Positions 18,674 to 32,658 of a stretch of 64,000 nt of DNA are shown in pieces. The number at the start of each line of letters is the position of its first letter. Within the stretch, counting starts at the first letter, position 1. The stretch is taken from positions 1 through 64,000 of the forward strand of contig NZ_JAGTXM010000004.1 in assembly GCF_018252635.1 (NCBI RefSeq). Direction: 5' to 3'. Under the pieces are notes generated by a model. It was not told the origin of the DNA, ran no database searches, and worked only from the letters and a program-made list of their open reading frames with translations. Source of the DNA: Citrobacter amalonaticus (GTDB lineage: Bacteria > Pseudomonadota > Gammaproteobacteria > Enterobacterales > Enterobacteriaceae). A program made the position numbers and the translations under genes.

Positions 18674-18862
18674 ATGAAGGTGAATGATCGGGTCACAGTC
18701 AAAACGGACGGCGGTTCTCGTCGTCCTGGCGTGGTACTGGCAGTGGAAGAGTTTAGTGAAGGCACAATGTACCTGGTTTCGCTGGAAGACTACCCGCTCG
18801 GCATCTGGTTCTTCAATGAATCAGGGCATCAGGATGGTATCTTTGTGGAGAAGGCAGAGTAG
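18674..18862 (+). CDS. dsrB: Small conserved protein DsrB
   Basis: A 62-residue protein starting [20 protein letters not shown] and ending DGIFVEKAE, near-identical to E. coli DsrB. Its function is unknown; expression in E. coli is linked to RpoS and H-NS. There are two tandem ATGs. The second (18674) is better placed relative to AGGAGG at 18662-18667. It converges on rcsA. Confidence 0.93.
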   Translation: MKVNDRVTVKTDGGSRRPGVVLAVEEFSEGTMYLVSLEDYPLGIWFFNESGHQDGIFVEKAE

Positions 18863-18917
18863 GAGTGCGACGGCCGATGTAAACCCGGCTGGTGGGACAT
18901 CCACCAGTCGGGACGTC

Positions 18918-19541
18918 TTATCGCATGTTAACAAAGATACCGTTGGTCACATTATCGGTCAGTCTGACGACATGATAGATAACCTGTTTGTTATGCGTCT
19001 TTATCTTTCGTTTTATATTCCCCTTATGGGATGACACCGTTTTCGCCTTGATATTCATTTGATCTGAAATTTGAATTGTTCCCTGGCCTTCCATCCACAT
19101 GCGTAGCATGCTGGACTCGGTACGACTTAATGATAACGTCGGTAAATTTATAACCCCGGCGGAATCCGTCTCTTTTTTCAGAATATCGCCAAGAAGATCG
19201 TCCAGTGATTCTGGTTTTATTGATTTTGAACTGATCAATAAGTTTTTTCTGACTAACAGATATTCATCAAAATGCACATTGGCAATTGCCATAAAAACAA
19301 TAAATAGCGTATTGGGATGCTGATTAATGATTTGCTTTATATGCTGACTGTTGGCTGGATCATGGATAAAACAGTCTTCATTAATAAACACCACAGAAGG
19401 TTGGTGTGTATCACAAGCGATGTCGAGTTCGTCAACGGTTTCGATGTCGTTGATTTCCCTTTTTTTCACCCCTCTGCTTACCAGATACCCGGTCAAACCT
19501 AGCCGGGTGTAACTGCATAGATCCATAATAATCGTTGACAT
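18918..19541 (-). CDS. rcsA: Capsule regulator RcsA
   Basis: A 207-residue LuxR-type auxiliary regulator that pairs with RcsB to activate colanic-acid genes and repress flhDC. The N-terminal domain lacks a phospho-acceptor pattern. The GerE-type HTH ([46 protein letters not shown]) occupies about 130-185. It is degraded by Lon and silenced by H-NS, which DsrA relieves; dsrA lies about 600 bp away. A 280-bp upstream region carries an RcsAB box. Confidence 0.96.
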   Translation of the reverse strand: MSTIIMDLCSYTRLGLTGYLVSRGVKKREINDIETVDELDIACDTHQPSVVFINEDCFIHDPANSQHIKQIINQHPNTLFIVFMAIANVHFDEYLLVRKNLLISSKSIKPESLDDLLGDILKKETDSAGVINLPTLSLSRTESSMLRMWMEGQGTIQISDQMNIKAKTVSSHKGNIKRKIKTHNKQVIYHVVRLTDNVTNGIFVNMR

Positions 19542-19789
19542 GGCTTACCCTCACTCAATGCGTAACGATAATTCCCCTTACCTGAATATCTCATCACAAC
19601 TTAACGGAACCGAATGTTTCACCTAATGAGACGCGTTTGCGGTTTTCAGGCGGACTTACTATCCCGTAAAGTTACGTATAATTTGCCTGGAATTGTCTTA
19701 AAGTAAAGTAAATGTTGCGTTATGTGAGTGAGATAAAAACAAATAAAGCGCGTGAGAGTTATCCTGGTAGATGTTTTTACTGAATGACT

Positions 19790-19804
19790 TTAGGATAATC
19801 CTTA
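19790..19804 (-). promoter_or_regulatory. RcsAB box of rcsA
   Basis: On the minus strand TAAGGATTATCCTAA matches the RcsAB dyad that autoactivates rcsA in E. coli. It is about 250 bp upstream of the rcsA start, between rcsA and fliR. No gene lies in 19542-19821. Confidence 0.75.
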
Positions 19805-19821
19805 GAAAAACAAGACAAACA

Positions 19822-20616
19822 TTATGGACTATTATTAACTGGCAATTCACTAACAATATCAGCTAATAAATTGAAAATTTCGCTAAATAAGTGTTCACAA
19901 AACGGCGCAATCAACGGCATTAATGCGGCGATTAACGCGATGCCTACGGTCAGGGTAAGCGGAAAACCAATCACAAATACGGATAATTGCGGTGCCATAC
20001 GATTGAGCAATCCCAGCGCCAGGTTCAGCGTTAGCAGCATAGTGATGACCGGTAGCGCCAGCATCATCCCGTTGAGGAAGATCAGACTACCCGCTCTGGC
20101 CAGCGCCAGAAAGGCGTTGCTGTTCACCGGATTACCGCCAATAGGCAGGGTGTGGAAGGTGTCGACCAAAAGTGAAATCAGCCACAGATGACCATCAAAA
20201 GTCAGGAACAACAGCATCGCCAGCATATCAATGATTCTGGCAAGTACCGGCATATTCAGATGGCTGGCCGGATCAACAAAGGTGGCGAAAGAAAGCCCCA
20301 TTTGCAGACCGATAATCTCACCTGCCGTACGCACTGCCGCAAAGGCAAACTGCATGGTAAAGCCGAGCGCGATGCCGATCAGAATTTGCTGCATCGCCAG
20401 CCATAACGCATTAAACGAAAAAATCGGCACGTCGTTTGGGGGTAAAGAAGGCGCAATGATGAGGGTAATGATGATCCCCAGTCCCAGTTTCACCCGTTTG
20501 GGGACGGCTCGTTCACTGAGGATCGGGGCGGTGGTAATCAGCGCCAGTACGCGCAGTAGCGGCCAGAAATAGAGGCTTAACCACTGCAGCCATTGATCGC
20601 TGGTGACCTGCAACAT
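19822..20616 (-). CDS. fliR: Flagellar export gate protein FliR
   Basis: A 264-residue integral membrane protein of the FliPQR export gate at the centre of the MS ring. It has about six hydrophobic segments, with the characteristic [21 protein letters not shown] block near 100-120. The start [14 protein letters not shown] at 20616 matches homologues; the 26 extra N-terminal residues in the open frame are not conserved. It is the last gene of the fliL-M-N-O-P-Q-R operon, eight bases after fliQ. Confidence 0.96.
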   Translation of the reverse strand: MLQVTSDQWLQWLSLYFWPLLRVLALITTAPILSERAVPKRVKLGLGIIITLIIAPSLPPNDVPIFSFNALWLAMQQILIGIALGFTMQFAFAAVRTAGEIIGLQMGLSFATFVDPASHLNMPVLARIIDMLAMLLFLTFDGHLWLISLLVDTFHTLPIGGNPVNSNAFLALARAGSLIFLNGMMLALPVITMLLTLNLALGLLNRMAPQLSVFVIGFPLTLTVGIALIAALMPLIAPFCEHLFSEIFNLLADIVSELPVNNSP

Positions 20617-20624
20617 TCGTCGTC

Positions 20625-20894
20625 TTACCCGATGATATACGGCAGATTGGTGAACAGCGTGCGCACGTAATCCAGCAGTAAGTTCAGCATCCACGGCCCG
20701 GCCACGATAATCGCCGTAAACACGGCCACGATTTTTGGGATGAACGACAGCGTCATTTCATTTATCTGCGTGGCGGCCTGTAAGATACTGATGATAAGCC
20801 CCGTCACCAGCGCGACAAGTAGCAGGGGAGCGGCAAGCGCGAGGGCAACTTTCATGGCCTCGGTGCCAATCATCATGACCGATTCGGGTGTCAT
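20625..20894 (-). CDS. fliQ: Flagellar export gate protein FliQ
   Basis: An 89-residue protein with two membrane helices ([23 protein letters not shown] and [23 protein letters not shown]). It begins [18 protein letters not shown], as in all FliQ. It is an export gate subunit, assembling as four copies with FliP and FliR. It is spaced eight bases from both neighbours. Confidence 0.97.
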   Translation of the reverse strand: MTPESVMMIGTEAMKVALALAAPLLLVALVTGLIISILQAATQINEMTLSFIPKIVAVFTAIIVAGPWMLNLLLDYVRTLFTNLPYIIG

Positions 20895-20902
20895 TTTTGC
20901 CT

Positions 20903-21640
20903 CTAACTGTAGAAACTTTGTGCAAGCGAACCCACCAACAGTTGCCAGCCATCAACCAGCACGAACAGCATCAGTTTGAACGGGAGAGCAATGGTTGCCG
21001 GGGGAACCATCATCATCCCCAGCGCCATCAGCACGCTGGCGATCACCAGGTCGATAATCAGGAAAGGGATGAATATCGTAAAGCCGATCTGGAACGCGGT
21101 TTTCAGCTCGCTGGTCACATAGGCGGGCAGTAAAATGCGCATCGGCACGGCTTCTGGTCCCTGAAGCGGACCGCTATTTGCCAGACGGGCGAACAGGGCC
21201 AGATCGGCTTCGCGAGTCTGGCGCAGCATGAATTCACGCAGCGGCTGAGCGCCTTTGTCCAGCGCCTCCTGCATCGAGATTTTCTCTTCGCTGAACGGTT
21301 GATAGGCCTCGACATAAATCTTATCGATAACCGGCGACATGATGAAAAAGGTCAGGAACAGCGCCAGTCCCAGCAGCACTTGGTTTGGCGGCGCGGACGG
21401 CGTACCAAGCGCATTACGCAGCAGGCCGAAGACGATGATGATGCGGGTGAAGCTGGTCATCATCAGCAAAATAGCCGGAATAAAAGTCAGCGAGGTGATG
21501 AAGACCAGCGTCTGTACGGGAAGCGACCAGCTTTGTCCGCCGCCGGGCAGCGGTTGGCTCACCAGACCGGGAAGTTGCGCCAGCGCGGCGGGGCTGATAA
21601 GCCAGAGACCGGTCAGCGTAAGGGATAACAAACGGCGCAT
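20903..21640 (-). CDS. fliP: Flagellar export gate protein FliP
   Basis: A 245-residue protein with a cleavable signal peptide ([21 protein letters not shown]). The core transmembrane block includes [39 protein letters not shown] and [20 protein letters not shown]. Five copies form the export pore. Its ATG overlaps the fliO stop by one base. Confidence 0.97.
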   Translation of the reverse strand: MRRLLSLTLTGLWLISPAALAQLPGLVSQPLPGGGQSWSLPVQTLVFITSLTFIPAILLMMTSFTRIIIVFGLLRNALGTPSAPPNQVLLGLALFLTFFIMSPVIDKIYVEAYQPFSEEKISMQEALDKGAQPLREFMLRQTREADLALFARLANSGPLQGPEAVPMRILLPAYVTSELKTAFQIGFTIFIPFLIIDLVIASVLMALGMMMVPPATIALPFKLMLFVLVDGWQLLVGSLAQSFYS

Positions 21641-22014
21641 CAGGATCTCCCGGAACGCTTAAGCAAATTCTTCATCATGGCCTGAAAATCGGCAGGAACA
21701 GACGGCGTCTTTTCTGGCACGACAGGGGCCGGGGGGAGGGTATGCAGCACATTGATGTTTGATGCCGTGACGCCAAGCACCAGACGTGCATCCTCGACAT
21801 CAACAATCACCACCCGCTCGCGTGGACCCAACGAGGTACTGGCGGAAACTTTCAGTTCGCGCGTATTGCCGCCTTTCGGCGCAAAACCCAGACGTTTGAT
21901 GACCCAGGCGGCCGCCAGGATCAACAGGATAATGCCCAACAGCGCGCCGCTTACCTGCATCAGCGGTGAACCCGGTACGGCAGAAGGCGGTTGAACAGTG
22001 GTCTGGGTTTTCAT
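21640..22014 (-). CDS. fliO: Flagellar export assembly factor FliO
   Basis: A 124-residue bitopic membrane protein with one helix ([23 protein letters not shown], about 21-43) and a cytoplasmic domain with [21 protein letters not shown]. It helps FliP ring assembly. It is variable in sequence across species, so the call rests also on its place between fliN and fliP. Confidence 0.94.
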   Translation of the reverse strand: MKTQTTVQPPSAVPGSPLMQVSGALLGIILLILAAAWVIKRLGFAPKGGNTRELKVSASTSLGPRERVVIVDVEDARLVLGVTASNINVLHTLPPAPVVPEKTPSVPADFQAMMKNLLKRSGRS

Positions 22015-22016
22015 CG

Positions 22017-22430
22017 TTAACGACTCAGACGACGCATACGCTCGGACGGAGTAATGATATCGGTAATACGTACACCGTATTTATCAGCCACGACCACCAC
22101 TTCACCCTGGGCAATCAAATAGCCGTTGATCAGGATATCCAGCGGTTCACCCGCCAGGCCGTCCAGCGCCACGACGGAACCCTGCGTCAGGCGCAGCAGC
22201 TCTTTAATGGTCATGCGTGTGCGACCTAATTCGACGGTCAGTTTGACCGGAATATCCATGATCAGGTCAATATCCTGCAGCGTGCCGCTGACATCGCCAC
22301 CGCCAAGCTGCTGAAAAACGGCGTCGGCAGCGCTTTTGCTGGTAGTCGTTTTTTGCTCGTTCAACGCGTCAGCCCACAGATCGTCCAATGCGCCAGTGTT
22401 CTCATCAGACGGATTATTCATGTCACTCAT
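22017..22430 (-). CDS. fliN: C-ring switch protein FliN
   Basis: A 137-residue protein with a SpoA domain in the C-terminal half (DIDLIMDIPVKLTVELGRTRMTIKELL ... GSVVALDGLAGEPLDILING). It forms the base of the C ring and docks FliH. Its start overlaps the fliM stop (ATGA), indicating translational coupling. Confidence 0.97.
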   Translation of the reverse strand: MSDMNNPSDENTGALDDLWADALNEQKTTTSKSAADAVFQQLGGGDVSGTLQDIDLIMDIPVKLTVELGRTRMTIKELLRLTQGSVVALDGLAGEPLDILINGYLIAQGEVVVVADKYGVRITDIITPSERMRRLSR

Positions 22431-23431
22431 TTGGGCTGTTCCTCATTCAGCGAATTCAAAATCGGGTTAATCAAATGTTCCACGCGCAACGCATACTGGC
22501 CGTTAACCGTGCCGTATTGGCTGGTCAGTACAGGTACACCGTCCACATGAGCAATAATGCGGTCTGGTTTTTCTATCGGCAGGACATCGCCGGGTTGCAG
22601 TTTTAATATCTGAGAAAGGCGTAGCGGAATATCAGCAAAATTCGCCACCAGTTCCAGCTCGGAGTGCTGGACCTGACGCACCAGGTTGTCGCGCCAGTTT
22701 TGATCTTCGTTACGGGAGTTCTCCAGCGGCGGGTTCACCAGCAGTTCGCGCAACGGTTCAATCATGCTGAACGGCAGGCAGATGTTGAACTCACCGGTCA
22801 GGTTGCCAATCTCAACGTGGAAAGGGGTGTTGACCACGATATCGTTCGGTGACGTGGTAATGTTGGTAAACTTCACCTGCATCTCCGAACGCACATACTC
22901 CACTTCCAGCGGATTAATGGCCTTCCACGCGTCGCTATAGCCTTCCAGCGCCAGTTTTAACATGCGATTGATGACACGCTGTTCGGTGTGGGTAAACTCG
23001 CGGCCTTCCACTTTCGTCGGGAAACGCCCGTCACCGCCAAACAGGTTGTCGACAGCGATAAATACCAGGCTCGGCGAGAACACCACCAGACCCGTACCGC
23101 GCAGCGGCTTCAGGTGGATAAGGTTCAGGTTAGTCGGCACCGGCAGGTTACGGGCAAACTCGTGATACGGCTGAATGCGGATCGCGCCGACGGTGATATC
23201 CGGGCTACGACGCAGCAGGTTAAACAGCCCCATCCGGAACTGACGGGCAAAACGTTCGTTGATGATCTCCAGCGCCTGCAGACGCTCGCGCACCACGCGA
23301 CGCTGGGTGTTGGGATCGTAGGGGCGAATTTCACTTTCGCCCGCGATACCCGGAGTCGGCTCGTCTTTCGTCTCGCTGTCGCCATTCAACAGCGCATCGA
23401 TTTCAGCCTGAGAGAGAATACTGTCGCCCAT
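22427..23431 (-). CDS. fliM: C-ring switch protein FliM
   Basis: A 334-residue rotor protein. The N-terminal CheY-P-binding peptide (MGDSILSQAEIDALLNG) sets the start at 23431; the frame is open 22 codons further but only over the fliL end. The middle CheC-like domain and the C-terminal SpoA domain (VEIGNLTGEFNICLPF...) follow. It binds FliG and FliN to reverse rotation. Confidence 0.97.
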   Translation of the reverse strand: MGDSILSQAEIDALLNGDSETKDEPTPGIAGESEIRPYDPNTQRRVVRERLQALEIINERFARQFRMGLFNLLRRSPDITVGAIRIQPYHEFARNLPVPTNLNLIHLKPLRGTGLVVFSPSLVFIAVDNLFGGDGRFPTKVEGREFTHTEQRVINRMLKLALEGYSDAWKAINPLEVEYVRSEMQVKFTNITTSPNDIVVNTPFHVEIGNLTGEFNICLPFSMIEPLRELLVNPPLENSRNEDQNWRDNLVRQVQHSELELVANFADIPLRLSQILKLQPGDVLPIEKPDRIIAHVDGVPVLTSQYGTVNGQYALRVEHLINPILNSLNEEQPK

Positions 23432-23435
23432 GTCT

Positions 23436-23900
23436 TTACCGCAGAATGAAAGCTGTATACAGCACGTCGGTGACGTCCTGTTTGGGTTGTCCGGCAACGA
23501 GCGGAGGGGAAAGCGTCTCTTTAATCGCCGCGATCAATTTCTGCTTACCCTCTTCGGTAGACAGCGCGTTGGCGTCCTGACGAGAGAACAGCAGCAGCAG
23601 ACGGCTACGGACTTCGGGCAAATATTCGTTCAGGCGCGTGCGCGTGGCTTCATCTTTCAGACGCAACGTTACGCCGATATACAGAACGCGATCCGCATCG
23701 CCCAGATTGACGGTGAACGTATCCAGAGCGAAGAACACCGGTGCAGGCGGCGGCGGTGGCTCATTGGCCGCCGGAGTGGGATGCTGCTGCATACGCCAGT
23801 AGCTATAGCCTGCGGTTGCGCAGGCGGCAAGGGTAATGATTACCAGCAGCGGGATCCAAATTGAGCGTTTGCTCTTTTTGCTAATCGCGGAATCAGTCAT
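23436..23900 (-). CDS. fliL: Flagellar basal-body protein FliL
   Basis: A 154-residue inner-membrane protein that surrounds the stator and supports torque. It starts [19 protein letters not shown] at 23900. One helix (about 13-35) precedes a Pro-rich linker and a periplasmic stomatin-like domain. This is the first gene of the fliLMNOPQR operon. A GCCGATAA -10 element lies about 30 bp upstream. Confidence 0.96.
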   Translation of the reverse strand: MTDSAISKKSKRSIWIPLLVIITLAACATAGYSYWRMQQHPTPAANEPPPPPAPVFFALDTFTVNLGDADRVLYIGVTLRLKDEATRTRLNEYLPEVRSRLLLLFSRQDANALSTEEGKQKLIAAIKETLSPPLVAGQPKQDVTDVLYTAFILR

Positions 23901-23929
23901 CTGATACGGGCTTCCTGTTTCGGTACAGC

Positions 23930-23937
23930 TTATCGGC
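23930..23937 (-). promoter_or_regulatory. Sigma-28 -10 element before fliL
   Basis: GCCGATAA on the minus strand is the exact sigma-28 -10 consensus, about 30 bp upstream of fliL. I do not see a good TAAA-type -35 at the right spacing. A hybrid FlhDC/sigma-28 promoter, as known for fliL, is likely. Confidence 0.55.
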
Positions 23938-24004
23938 TGATTATCCCGTGTCCTGACCACGGCAAAGCGTGGAAAAGACGCGGATAATCGTGCTACCTCT
24001 GGCG

Positions 24005-25216
24005 TTAGGCGAAGATATCGACGGCGCCATTACCGCGCGCGGCGGACCCAAGCGAAGCGGGAACCGCCAGCTCGCTCTCGTCATCGGCCATAAGTCGATC
24101 CTGTCCCTGCGTGCGAGCCGTCTGCTGCTGTTGGGTTGAGGAGTGCTGCTGGCCGGCGAAACTCTCGCTGCTAATGCTGCTTTGTCCCAGTTGAATGCCA
24201 CTTTCCGCCAACTGCGTGCGCAGCGTCGGCAGGGCGGCTTCCAGCGCTGCGCGAACGTGGCTATGCGCGGAGACCATCTGCAATTGCGCCTGGTTATCGT
24301 CAAGCTTAAGCGAGATTTGTACCTGCCCCAGATCTTCCGGATGCAGACGCAGTTCCGCACTTTGCTGCCCCTGACGGGTAAACAGCGTGATGTGCTGACT
24401 CAGGGATTGCTGCCACTCATGGCTGCCCAGCGGCGCGCTCAGAACCGGTGCGGTGCTGGTGGGGGGCGGCTGTGAGGCGGAGTGCGTAGCTGTGGTCATC
24501 GCGATGCCTGGCGTCACGGGGGAAGACGTACTGTCGAGCTCCGCGTTGGCGGCAGCGGCGGCCAGCACAGGGGTGGTGACCGCCTGACCTTTAGCGCTTT
24601 CCGCAGCGATTGCCGGCGTCGCACTGTCTGTTTTGCTCTTTTTCGCATCGTCACGGGTCAACGGATTGCCTGCACCCTGCGCGAGTGAACGGGGGTCGGT
24701 GCTCAGCGAAGTGCTCAGCGCACTCACTTTTTCACCGGTGGGCACCGGTGGTGTCGAGAGCCCCGGTTGACCCGGCAGCATGGCGAAAAGGGCGCTAAGG
24801 TTGGCGAGATCGTCATCGCTGAGGTCAACGGCGCCTTCATCCTGTTGCCCAGACTGGCGAAGGGCCGCCAGCGCGCTGTTCTTTTGTGTGGGCGTCAGGG
24901 CAGACAACAGGGCTTGCGCATCGCTCAGCCCTTTTTGCAATTCTTCAGCCTGACCCCCTTTGGCCGCTAACAGGTCGGCCAGTTTCATGGCTTGCGAAGC
25001 GTCACCCTCTTGCGCCAGCAGACCTTTTTGCAGCTTACCGCTGGCGGCCTGTAAATCGGCTAACGTCAGCGGCGCGTCTTTGCCCTGTGCGTCGCCTGCG
25101 CCTAACGCGCCTGCCAGCAGGGCCAGAAAATCCTGGGCGGAATCCGCCGTCTTCCCGGACGACAAGCCGGTGATAAGGTCTGTGTCTGTGGTGAGCGCTT
25201 GGGGTAAGGTGATCAT
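24005..25216 (-). CDS. fliK: Flagellar hook-length control protein FliK
   Basis: A 403-residue exported molecular ruler. The N-terminal export region starts [22 protein letters not shown]. The Ala/Pro/Ser-rich middle is variable. The conserved C-terminal substrate-switch domain (about 265-350) includes [28 protein letters not shown]. Length is closer to Salmonella (about 405) than to E. coli (375). The start overlaps the fliJ stop by 4 bp. Confidence 0.96.
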   Translation of the reverse strand: MITLPQALTTDTDLITGLSSGKTADSAQDFLALLAGALGAGDAQGKDAPLTLADLQAASGKLQKGLLAQEGDASQAMKLADLLAAKGGQAEELQKGLSDAQALLSALTPTQKNSALAALRQSGQQDEGAVDLSDDDLANLSALFAMLPGQPGLSTPPVPTGEKVSALSTSLSTDPRSLAQGAGNPLTRDDAKKSKTDSATPAIAAESAKGQAVTTPVLAAAAANAELDSTSSPVTPGIAMTTATHSASQPPPTSTAPVLSAPLGSHEWQQSLSQHITLFTRQGQQSAELRLHPEDLGQVQISLKLDDNQAQLQMVSAHSHVRAALEAALPTLRTQLAESGIQLGQSSISSESFAGQQHSSTQQQQTARTQGQDRLMADDESELAVPASLGSAARGNGAVDIFA

Positions 25217-25656
25217 TCTGGTTTCCTCATTGCTGCACGCTGCGCAAATTCATCCATTTTTTTCTGATCCAGGCGGTTTTCAGCCAGTAAAGCTGCCGCG
25301 TTCTGTCTGTCTTGTAAGGTTTGCCAGGCCTGAAGTCGCTGTTTTTTTTCACGCCAGCTGTTCAGCGCCACATCCACTTTTTGCGTCCACTGCGTTAACT
25401 GCTGGCGGTGCTGTTCCACCGCTTTTTCCAGGGTTTGAATAAATTGCTGGTAGTTAATCCAGCGATTACTGGCAATCCCCTGACTCATATCGCTGTTGAG
25501 GTTGCTGCGGTATTCGTTCTGGTAGTCGAGCAGCATCGTGAGCTGTTCTTCCGCCTGTTGAAAACCGCGGCGCATTTCACCTAACAGCAGCGCGGCGTCA
25601 TCTACCTCTTTTTCGGCGAGATCTTTGAGCGTTGCCAGTGCACCATGTTCAGCCAT
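25213..25656 (-). CDS. fliJ: Flagellar export chaperone FliJ
   Basis: A 147-residue antiparallel coiled-coil protein of the export ATPase complex. It starts [20 protein letters not shown] at 25656 (an in-frame ATG two codons earlier is less likely). It is rich in Gln, Glu and Arg heptads throughout, and acts as the central stalk in the FliI ring. It ends MRKPE as in E. coli. Confidence 0.97.
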   Translation of the reverse strand: MAEHGALATLKDLAEKEVDDAALLLGEMRRGFQQAEEQLTMLLDYQNEYRSNLNSDMSQGIASNRWINYQQFIQTLEKAVEQHRQQLTQWTQKVDVALNSWREKKQRLQAWQTLQDRQNAAALLAENRLDQKKMDEFAQRAAMRKPE

Positions 25657-25677
25657 GACCATTACCCTCCTGCTTTA

Positions 25678-27047
25678 TCACACCGCCGGGAAAATCAGAT
25701 CGAGCGCCGACAGGGAATCTTCCCAGTCAGCGCGTTCGAAAATACCTTGCTGCAAAAACGCCTCCAGCTGTGGCCATAGTGCGATGGCTTTATCGAGCAT
25801 CGGATCGCTGCCTTTGGCATAGGCGCCGACGCTGACGAGATCGCGGTTGCGCTGGAAGCTCGACAGCAGTTGCTTGAAGTGACGCACTTTGGCGTAGTGT
25901 TGTTCCGTTATCAGCGCCGTCATCGCACGGCTGATCGACGCTTCAATGTCGATAGCGGGGTAGTGTCCGGCCTCCGCCAGACGGCGCGACAGCACAATGT
26001 GACCATCAAGGATGGCGCGCGCCGAGTCGGCAATCGGGTCCTGCTGATCGTCACCTTCGGTCAGCACCGTATAAAAGGCGGTGATAGAACCGCCGCCGTG
26101 GATCCCGTTTCCCGCACGTTCAACCAACGCCGGAAGTTTGGCGAATACCGACGGCGGATAGCCTTTAGTGGCCGGTGGTTCACCGATCGCCAGCGCGATT
26201 TCACGCTGAGCCATGGCATAACGGGTCAGGGAATCCATGATCAGCAACACGTGCTGACCGCGATCGCGGAAATCTTCGGCGATGCGGGTGGCATAAGCCG
26301 CACCCTGCATGCGCAGTAAGGGCGACACGTCCGCTGGCGCGGCGATCACGACCGAACGCGCCCGCCCGTCGGCACCGAGAATATTCTCGATAAAATCTTT
26401 CACTTCACGGCCACGTTCGCCAATCAGCCCGACGACGATGACGTCGGCTCGGGTATAGCGCGCCATCATGCCAAGCAGCACGCTTTTCCCAACGCCGGAA
26501 CCGGCGAACAGGCCCATACGCTGGCCGCGGCCGACGGTTAACAGGGCGTTGATCGGTCGCACGCCGGTATCCAGCACATGCTCAATTGGCGTACGCTGCA
26601 ACGGGTTAAACGGCTGGGTAATCAGCGCTCCGGTTTCCGTGGTGTCGGGGGAGGGCAGACCGTCGAGCGGTTTGCCGCTGCCGTCGAGCACACGACCTAA
26701 CAGTGCCGGACCCAGCGGCAGTTGTTTACCGCTTTGCAATCCTTCACCGGCGATGTTTTTGGCATAGACACGTGCGCCGGGCAGAATGCCTTCGACCTCT
26801 TCAAGCGGCATCAGAAACAGGCGCTGACCGTTAAAGCCCACCACTTCACTTTCCACTTCGCGGGTTTCCGTTCCGTCCTGGCGTTCAATCACGCAGGTCG
26901 CGCCGAGCGGCAACTGCAACCCGGTGGCCTCCAGCACCAGGCCGGTGGCGCGGGTCAGTCGTCCGTAGCGACGAACGGCCGGAAGCTGCGCCATTTTGGC
27001 TTCGAAGTTATCCAGCGTTGTCAACCAGCGGGTCAGGCGTGAGGTCA

Positions 27048-27048
<1 letters not shown>
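25678..27048 (-). CDS. fliI: Flagellar export ATPase FliI
   Basis: A 456-residue F1-beta-like ATPase energising export. The Walker A is FAGSGVGKS near residue 180 and the Walker B region is [18 protein letters not shown] near 260. Start [15 protein letters not shown] at 27048 gives the family length. Its first base overlaps the last base of the fliH stop. Confidence 0.98.
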
Positions 27049-30430
<3,382 letters not shown>

Positions 30431-30646
30431 CTCGCACCTCGTGACTGTTCGTGGACGGCTTTATTTGCAAAGTGGAACAAGACTCACTCCCGGGTCAGCA
30501 AAATCGAAAAATTGACGGTCTCATTATTTGCGGTTTCGTTTTTTTCTATGCGGCAAAAACCGGGGTTTTTTATCGTTATTTAGCGCCTTTATCTTATTGA
30601 CAAACTGGTAATCTCTGCAGCGTAGAAAACCATCCAGAGGATTATC

Positions 30647-30961
30647 ATGTCAGCGATACAGGGGATTGAAGGGGTTATCAGCCAGCTCCAGGCGACGGCG
30701 ATGAGTGCCCGGGCGCAGGAGACCGTGCCGCAGTCGACCGTGAGTTTTGCCGGTCAACTGCACGCGGCGCTGGACCGTATCAGCGATACGCAAACCGCCG
30801 CCCGCGTACAGGCGGAAAAATTCACGCTGGGTGAGCCGGGGGTTGCGCTCAACGATGTGATGACCGATATGCAAAAAGCGTCAGTTTCGATGCAGATGGG
30901 TATTCAGGTGCGCAACAAACTGGTATCGGCCTATCAGGAAGTGATGTCCATGCAGGTGTAA
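30647..30961 (+). CDS. fliE: Flagellar MS-ring/rod adaptor FliE
   Basis: A 104-residue rod-adaptor protein joining the MS ring to the proximal rod. It starts [21 protein letters not shown] and ends [25 protein letters not shown], the conserved C-terminal helix. It is a single-gene unit divergent from fliF. AGAGGA precedes the ATG. Confidence 0.97.
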   Translation: MSAIQGIEGVISQLQATAMSARAQETVPQSTVSFAGQLHAALDRISDTQTAARVQAEKFTLGEPGVALNDVMTDMQKASVSMQMGIQVRNKLVSAYQEVMSMQV

Positions 30962-30969
30962 ATTTTAAT

Positions 30970-31030
30970 GCCGGATGACGCTTATGCTTATCCGGCCTAC
31001 GGGCGCTGCAACGTAGGCCGGATTAATCGG
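30970..31030. repeat. REP/BIME palindromic element
   Basis: GCCGGATGACGCTTATGC at 30970 and the inverted GTAGGCCGGATTAATCGG at 31013-31030 are opposed REP-type units around a GGCGCTGCAAC core. The element sits between the convergent fliE and yedF, the usual place for enteric BIMEs, which bind gyrase or IHF or stabilise mRNA ends. Confidence 0.9.
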
Positions 31031-31037
31031 GTAACCT

Positions 31038-31271
31038 CTATTTTTGAATCAAATAGCGAATCGTCGGTCCATCCTGCTGAATATCCAGCACGGTGTAGCC
31101 GTGGTTGCGCGCATCCAGCGGAATGTTGTTAATGGACTGCGGGCAGTCGCTGACCACTTCCAGAATTTCCCCTTTTTGCAGTTGCGGCATCGCTTCCAGC
31201 GTCGCCACGGCAGGGTAAGGGCAGGGCTCGCCGACCATATCAAGGCGATAATCAGGAACGATATTTTTCAT
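31038..31271 (-). CDS. yedF: TusA-like sulfurtransferase YedF
   Basis: A 77-residue SirA/TusA-fold protein with the CPYP motif (GEPCPYPAVATLEAM), whose Cys is the persulfide or selenide acceptor in this family. It is coupled to yedE by a 4-bp overlap, a pairing linked to selenium or sulfur metabolism by comparative work. No direct enzymatic role is established in enteric bacteria. Confidence 0.94.
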   Translation of the reverse strand: MKNIVPDYRLDMVGEPCPYPAVATLEAMPQLQKGEILEVVSDCPQSINNIPLDARNHGYTVLDIQQDGPTIRYLIQK

Positions 31272-32473
31272 GCGGATTCCTTAGCAGGGGTCAGCCCGGC
31301 GCGACGAAAGAAACGTTTTTCCCAGCCGATGATAAACATCAAGGCCGCAAACAGCAGCAGATAGGTCACCAGCAGGCCACCGAGCGGACCGAAGGTATTG
31401 AGCAGGTTGATTTTATCCCAGTTGGTGGCAAGTGCAGGGGCGAAGTCATCCCAGTAGTAGGCCAGAATCGTTGAGCCGATGACGTTACCGAGACCCACCC
31501 ACCAGTAGTGTACCTGGCCTTCTACCGCACGATACATCCAGCCGGTTTCACAGCCGCCCGCCAGCACAATACCAAAACCAAACAACAGCCCGCCGATTAC
31601 CGCATTCGGGCCCGCCCACATGATTTTGGCTTCCACACCAAGCTGTACGTAGCTGAAAATCCCGATCGCACTGACGCCCATCCCAAAGATAATTGCCTTT
31701 GCCATATGGGTGCGTCCGGTGATCCACAGATCGCGGAAGGCGGAGGTGAAGCAAATCTGTGCGCGTTCGATTAACAGCCCAAAGCCAACGCCGAACAGCA
31801 TCGCCAGTCCCAGTTTTGGTTGATTCATGGCGGTCAGCAGCGCCCAACCTACCATACCGATAAACACCAGCATGCCGAGACGGAATCGACGGCGCGCCTG
31901 TTCCGGCTTCTGCGTTAGCGGTGACGCGGCGGAGACTTTCTGCATTTTGACCGGGATGCGAAATAGCGGCAGCAGGGTGAATCGTGCGCCGAACCAGGAG
32001 CCGATGGCGGTTGCCAGGGCAAAGAACCAGGCGTGCAGGGAAAACTGAGGAATACCGGTAAAGAATGCCGCCAGATTACACCCCATCGCCATACGTGCGC
32101 CAAACCCGGCGATGATCCCACCCAGCACCGCCTGCATGATGCGGATGCGACTGCGCGGCAGGCGTAGTTTGACGTTGTTGGCCCACAACGCTGCCGCGAA
32201 GCAGCCGCCGAACATCCCGAGGATCATCATCCCGTCGATGCGGGTGAGCGGACTGCCTTCCAGGTGGATCAGCTTGTAATAACCCCATTCTTCCGCATGG
32301 ACGCCAAACAGTTGCAGGATTTGTCCGCCCCAGCGGGTAAATTCACCCGTGACGGCCCAGAAGGTGCCGGTGATGCCAAAATAATAAGTAGAGAGAATAC
32401 CCGCTGCGATGACCGCAGGGATGGGCGCCCAGAATTTAACTAACCAGGCTTGTTTGAATTGTTGCCATGACAT
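31268..32473 (-). CDS. yedE: YeeE/YedE-family thiosulfate/selenium transporter-like protein YedE
   Basis: A 401-residue inner-membrane protein with about nine or ten helices and two YeeE/YedE repeats. Conserved Gly-Cys motifs are visible (RMAMGCNLAAFFTGI and VLAGGCETGWMYRAVEG). The related YeeE imports thiosulfate through such Cys residues; selenium transport has been proposed for YedE. Start MSWQQFKQAWLVKFW at 32473 gives the E. coli length. It overlaps yedF, which probably receives the imported sulfur or selenium. Confidence 0.93.
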   Translation of the reverse strand: MSWQQFKQAWLVKFWAPIPAVIAAGILSTYYFGITGTFWAVTGEFTRWGGQILQLFGVHAEEWGYYKLIHLEGSPLTRIDGMMILGMFGGCFAAALWANNVKLRLPRSRIRIMQAVLGGIIAGFGARMAMGCNLAAFFTGIPQFSLHAWFFALATAIGSWFGARFTLLPLFRIPVKMQKVSAASPLTQKPEQARRRFRLGMLVFIGMVGWALLTAMNQPKLGLAMLFGVGFGLLIERAQICFTSAFRDLWITGRTHMAKAIIFGMGVSAIGIFSYVQLGVEAKIMWAGPNAVIGGLLFGFGIVLAGGCETGWMYRAVEGQVHYWWVGLGNVIGSTILAYYWDDFAPALATNWDKINLLNTFGPLGGLLVTYLLLFAALMFIIGWEKRFFRRAGLTPAKESA

Positions 32474-32658
32474 GTGTTTTGCCTCTGAACTCAGAAGGTG
32501 TGAAACAAGAAAGCGGATAGTACACCACGGCGGCAATTTTGCCTGGTACTATTACGCGGTAATCCCAAATGGATCAAAGTTCTGCTGGCACCGCGAAAGG
32601 CTGGCGACCGCAGGCCTTTAATGCCACAATCCTCTTTTCTTCGCATGCAGGATGAATG

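Noticed and set aside
24143-24475. Long antisense frames within fliK and elsewhere in the fli genes
   Set aside because: Explained by high GC and codon bias of the real genes; no start signals or families.
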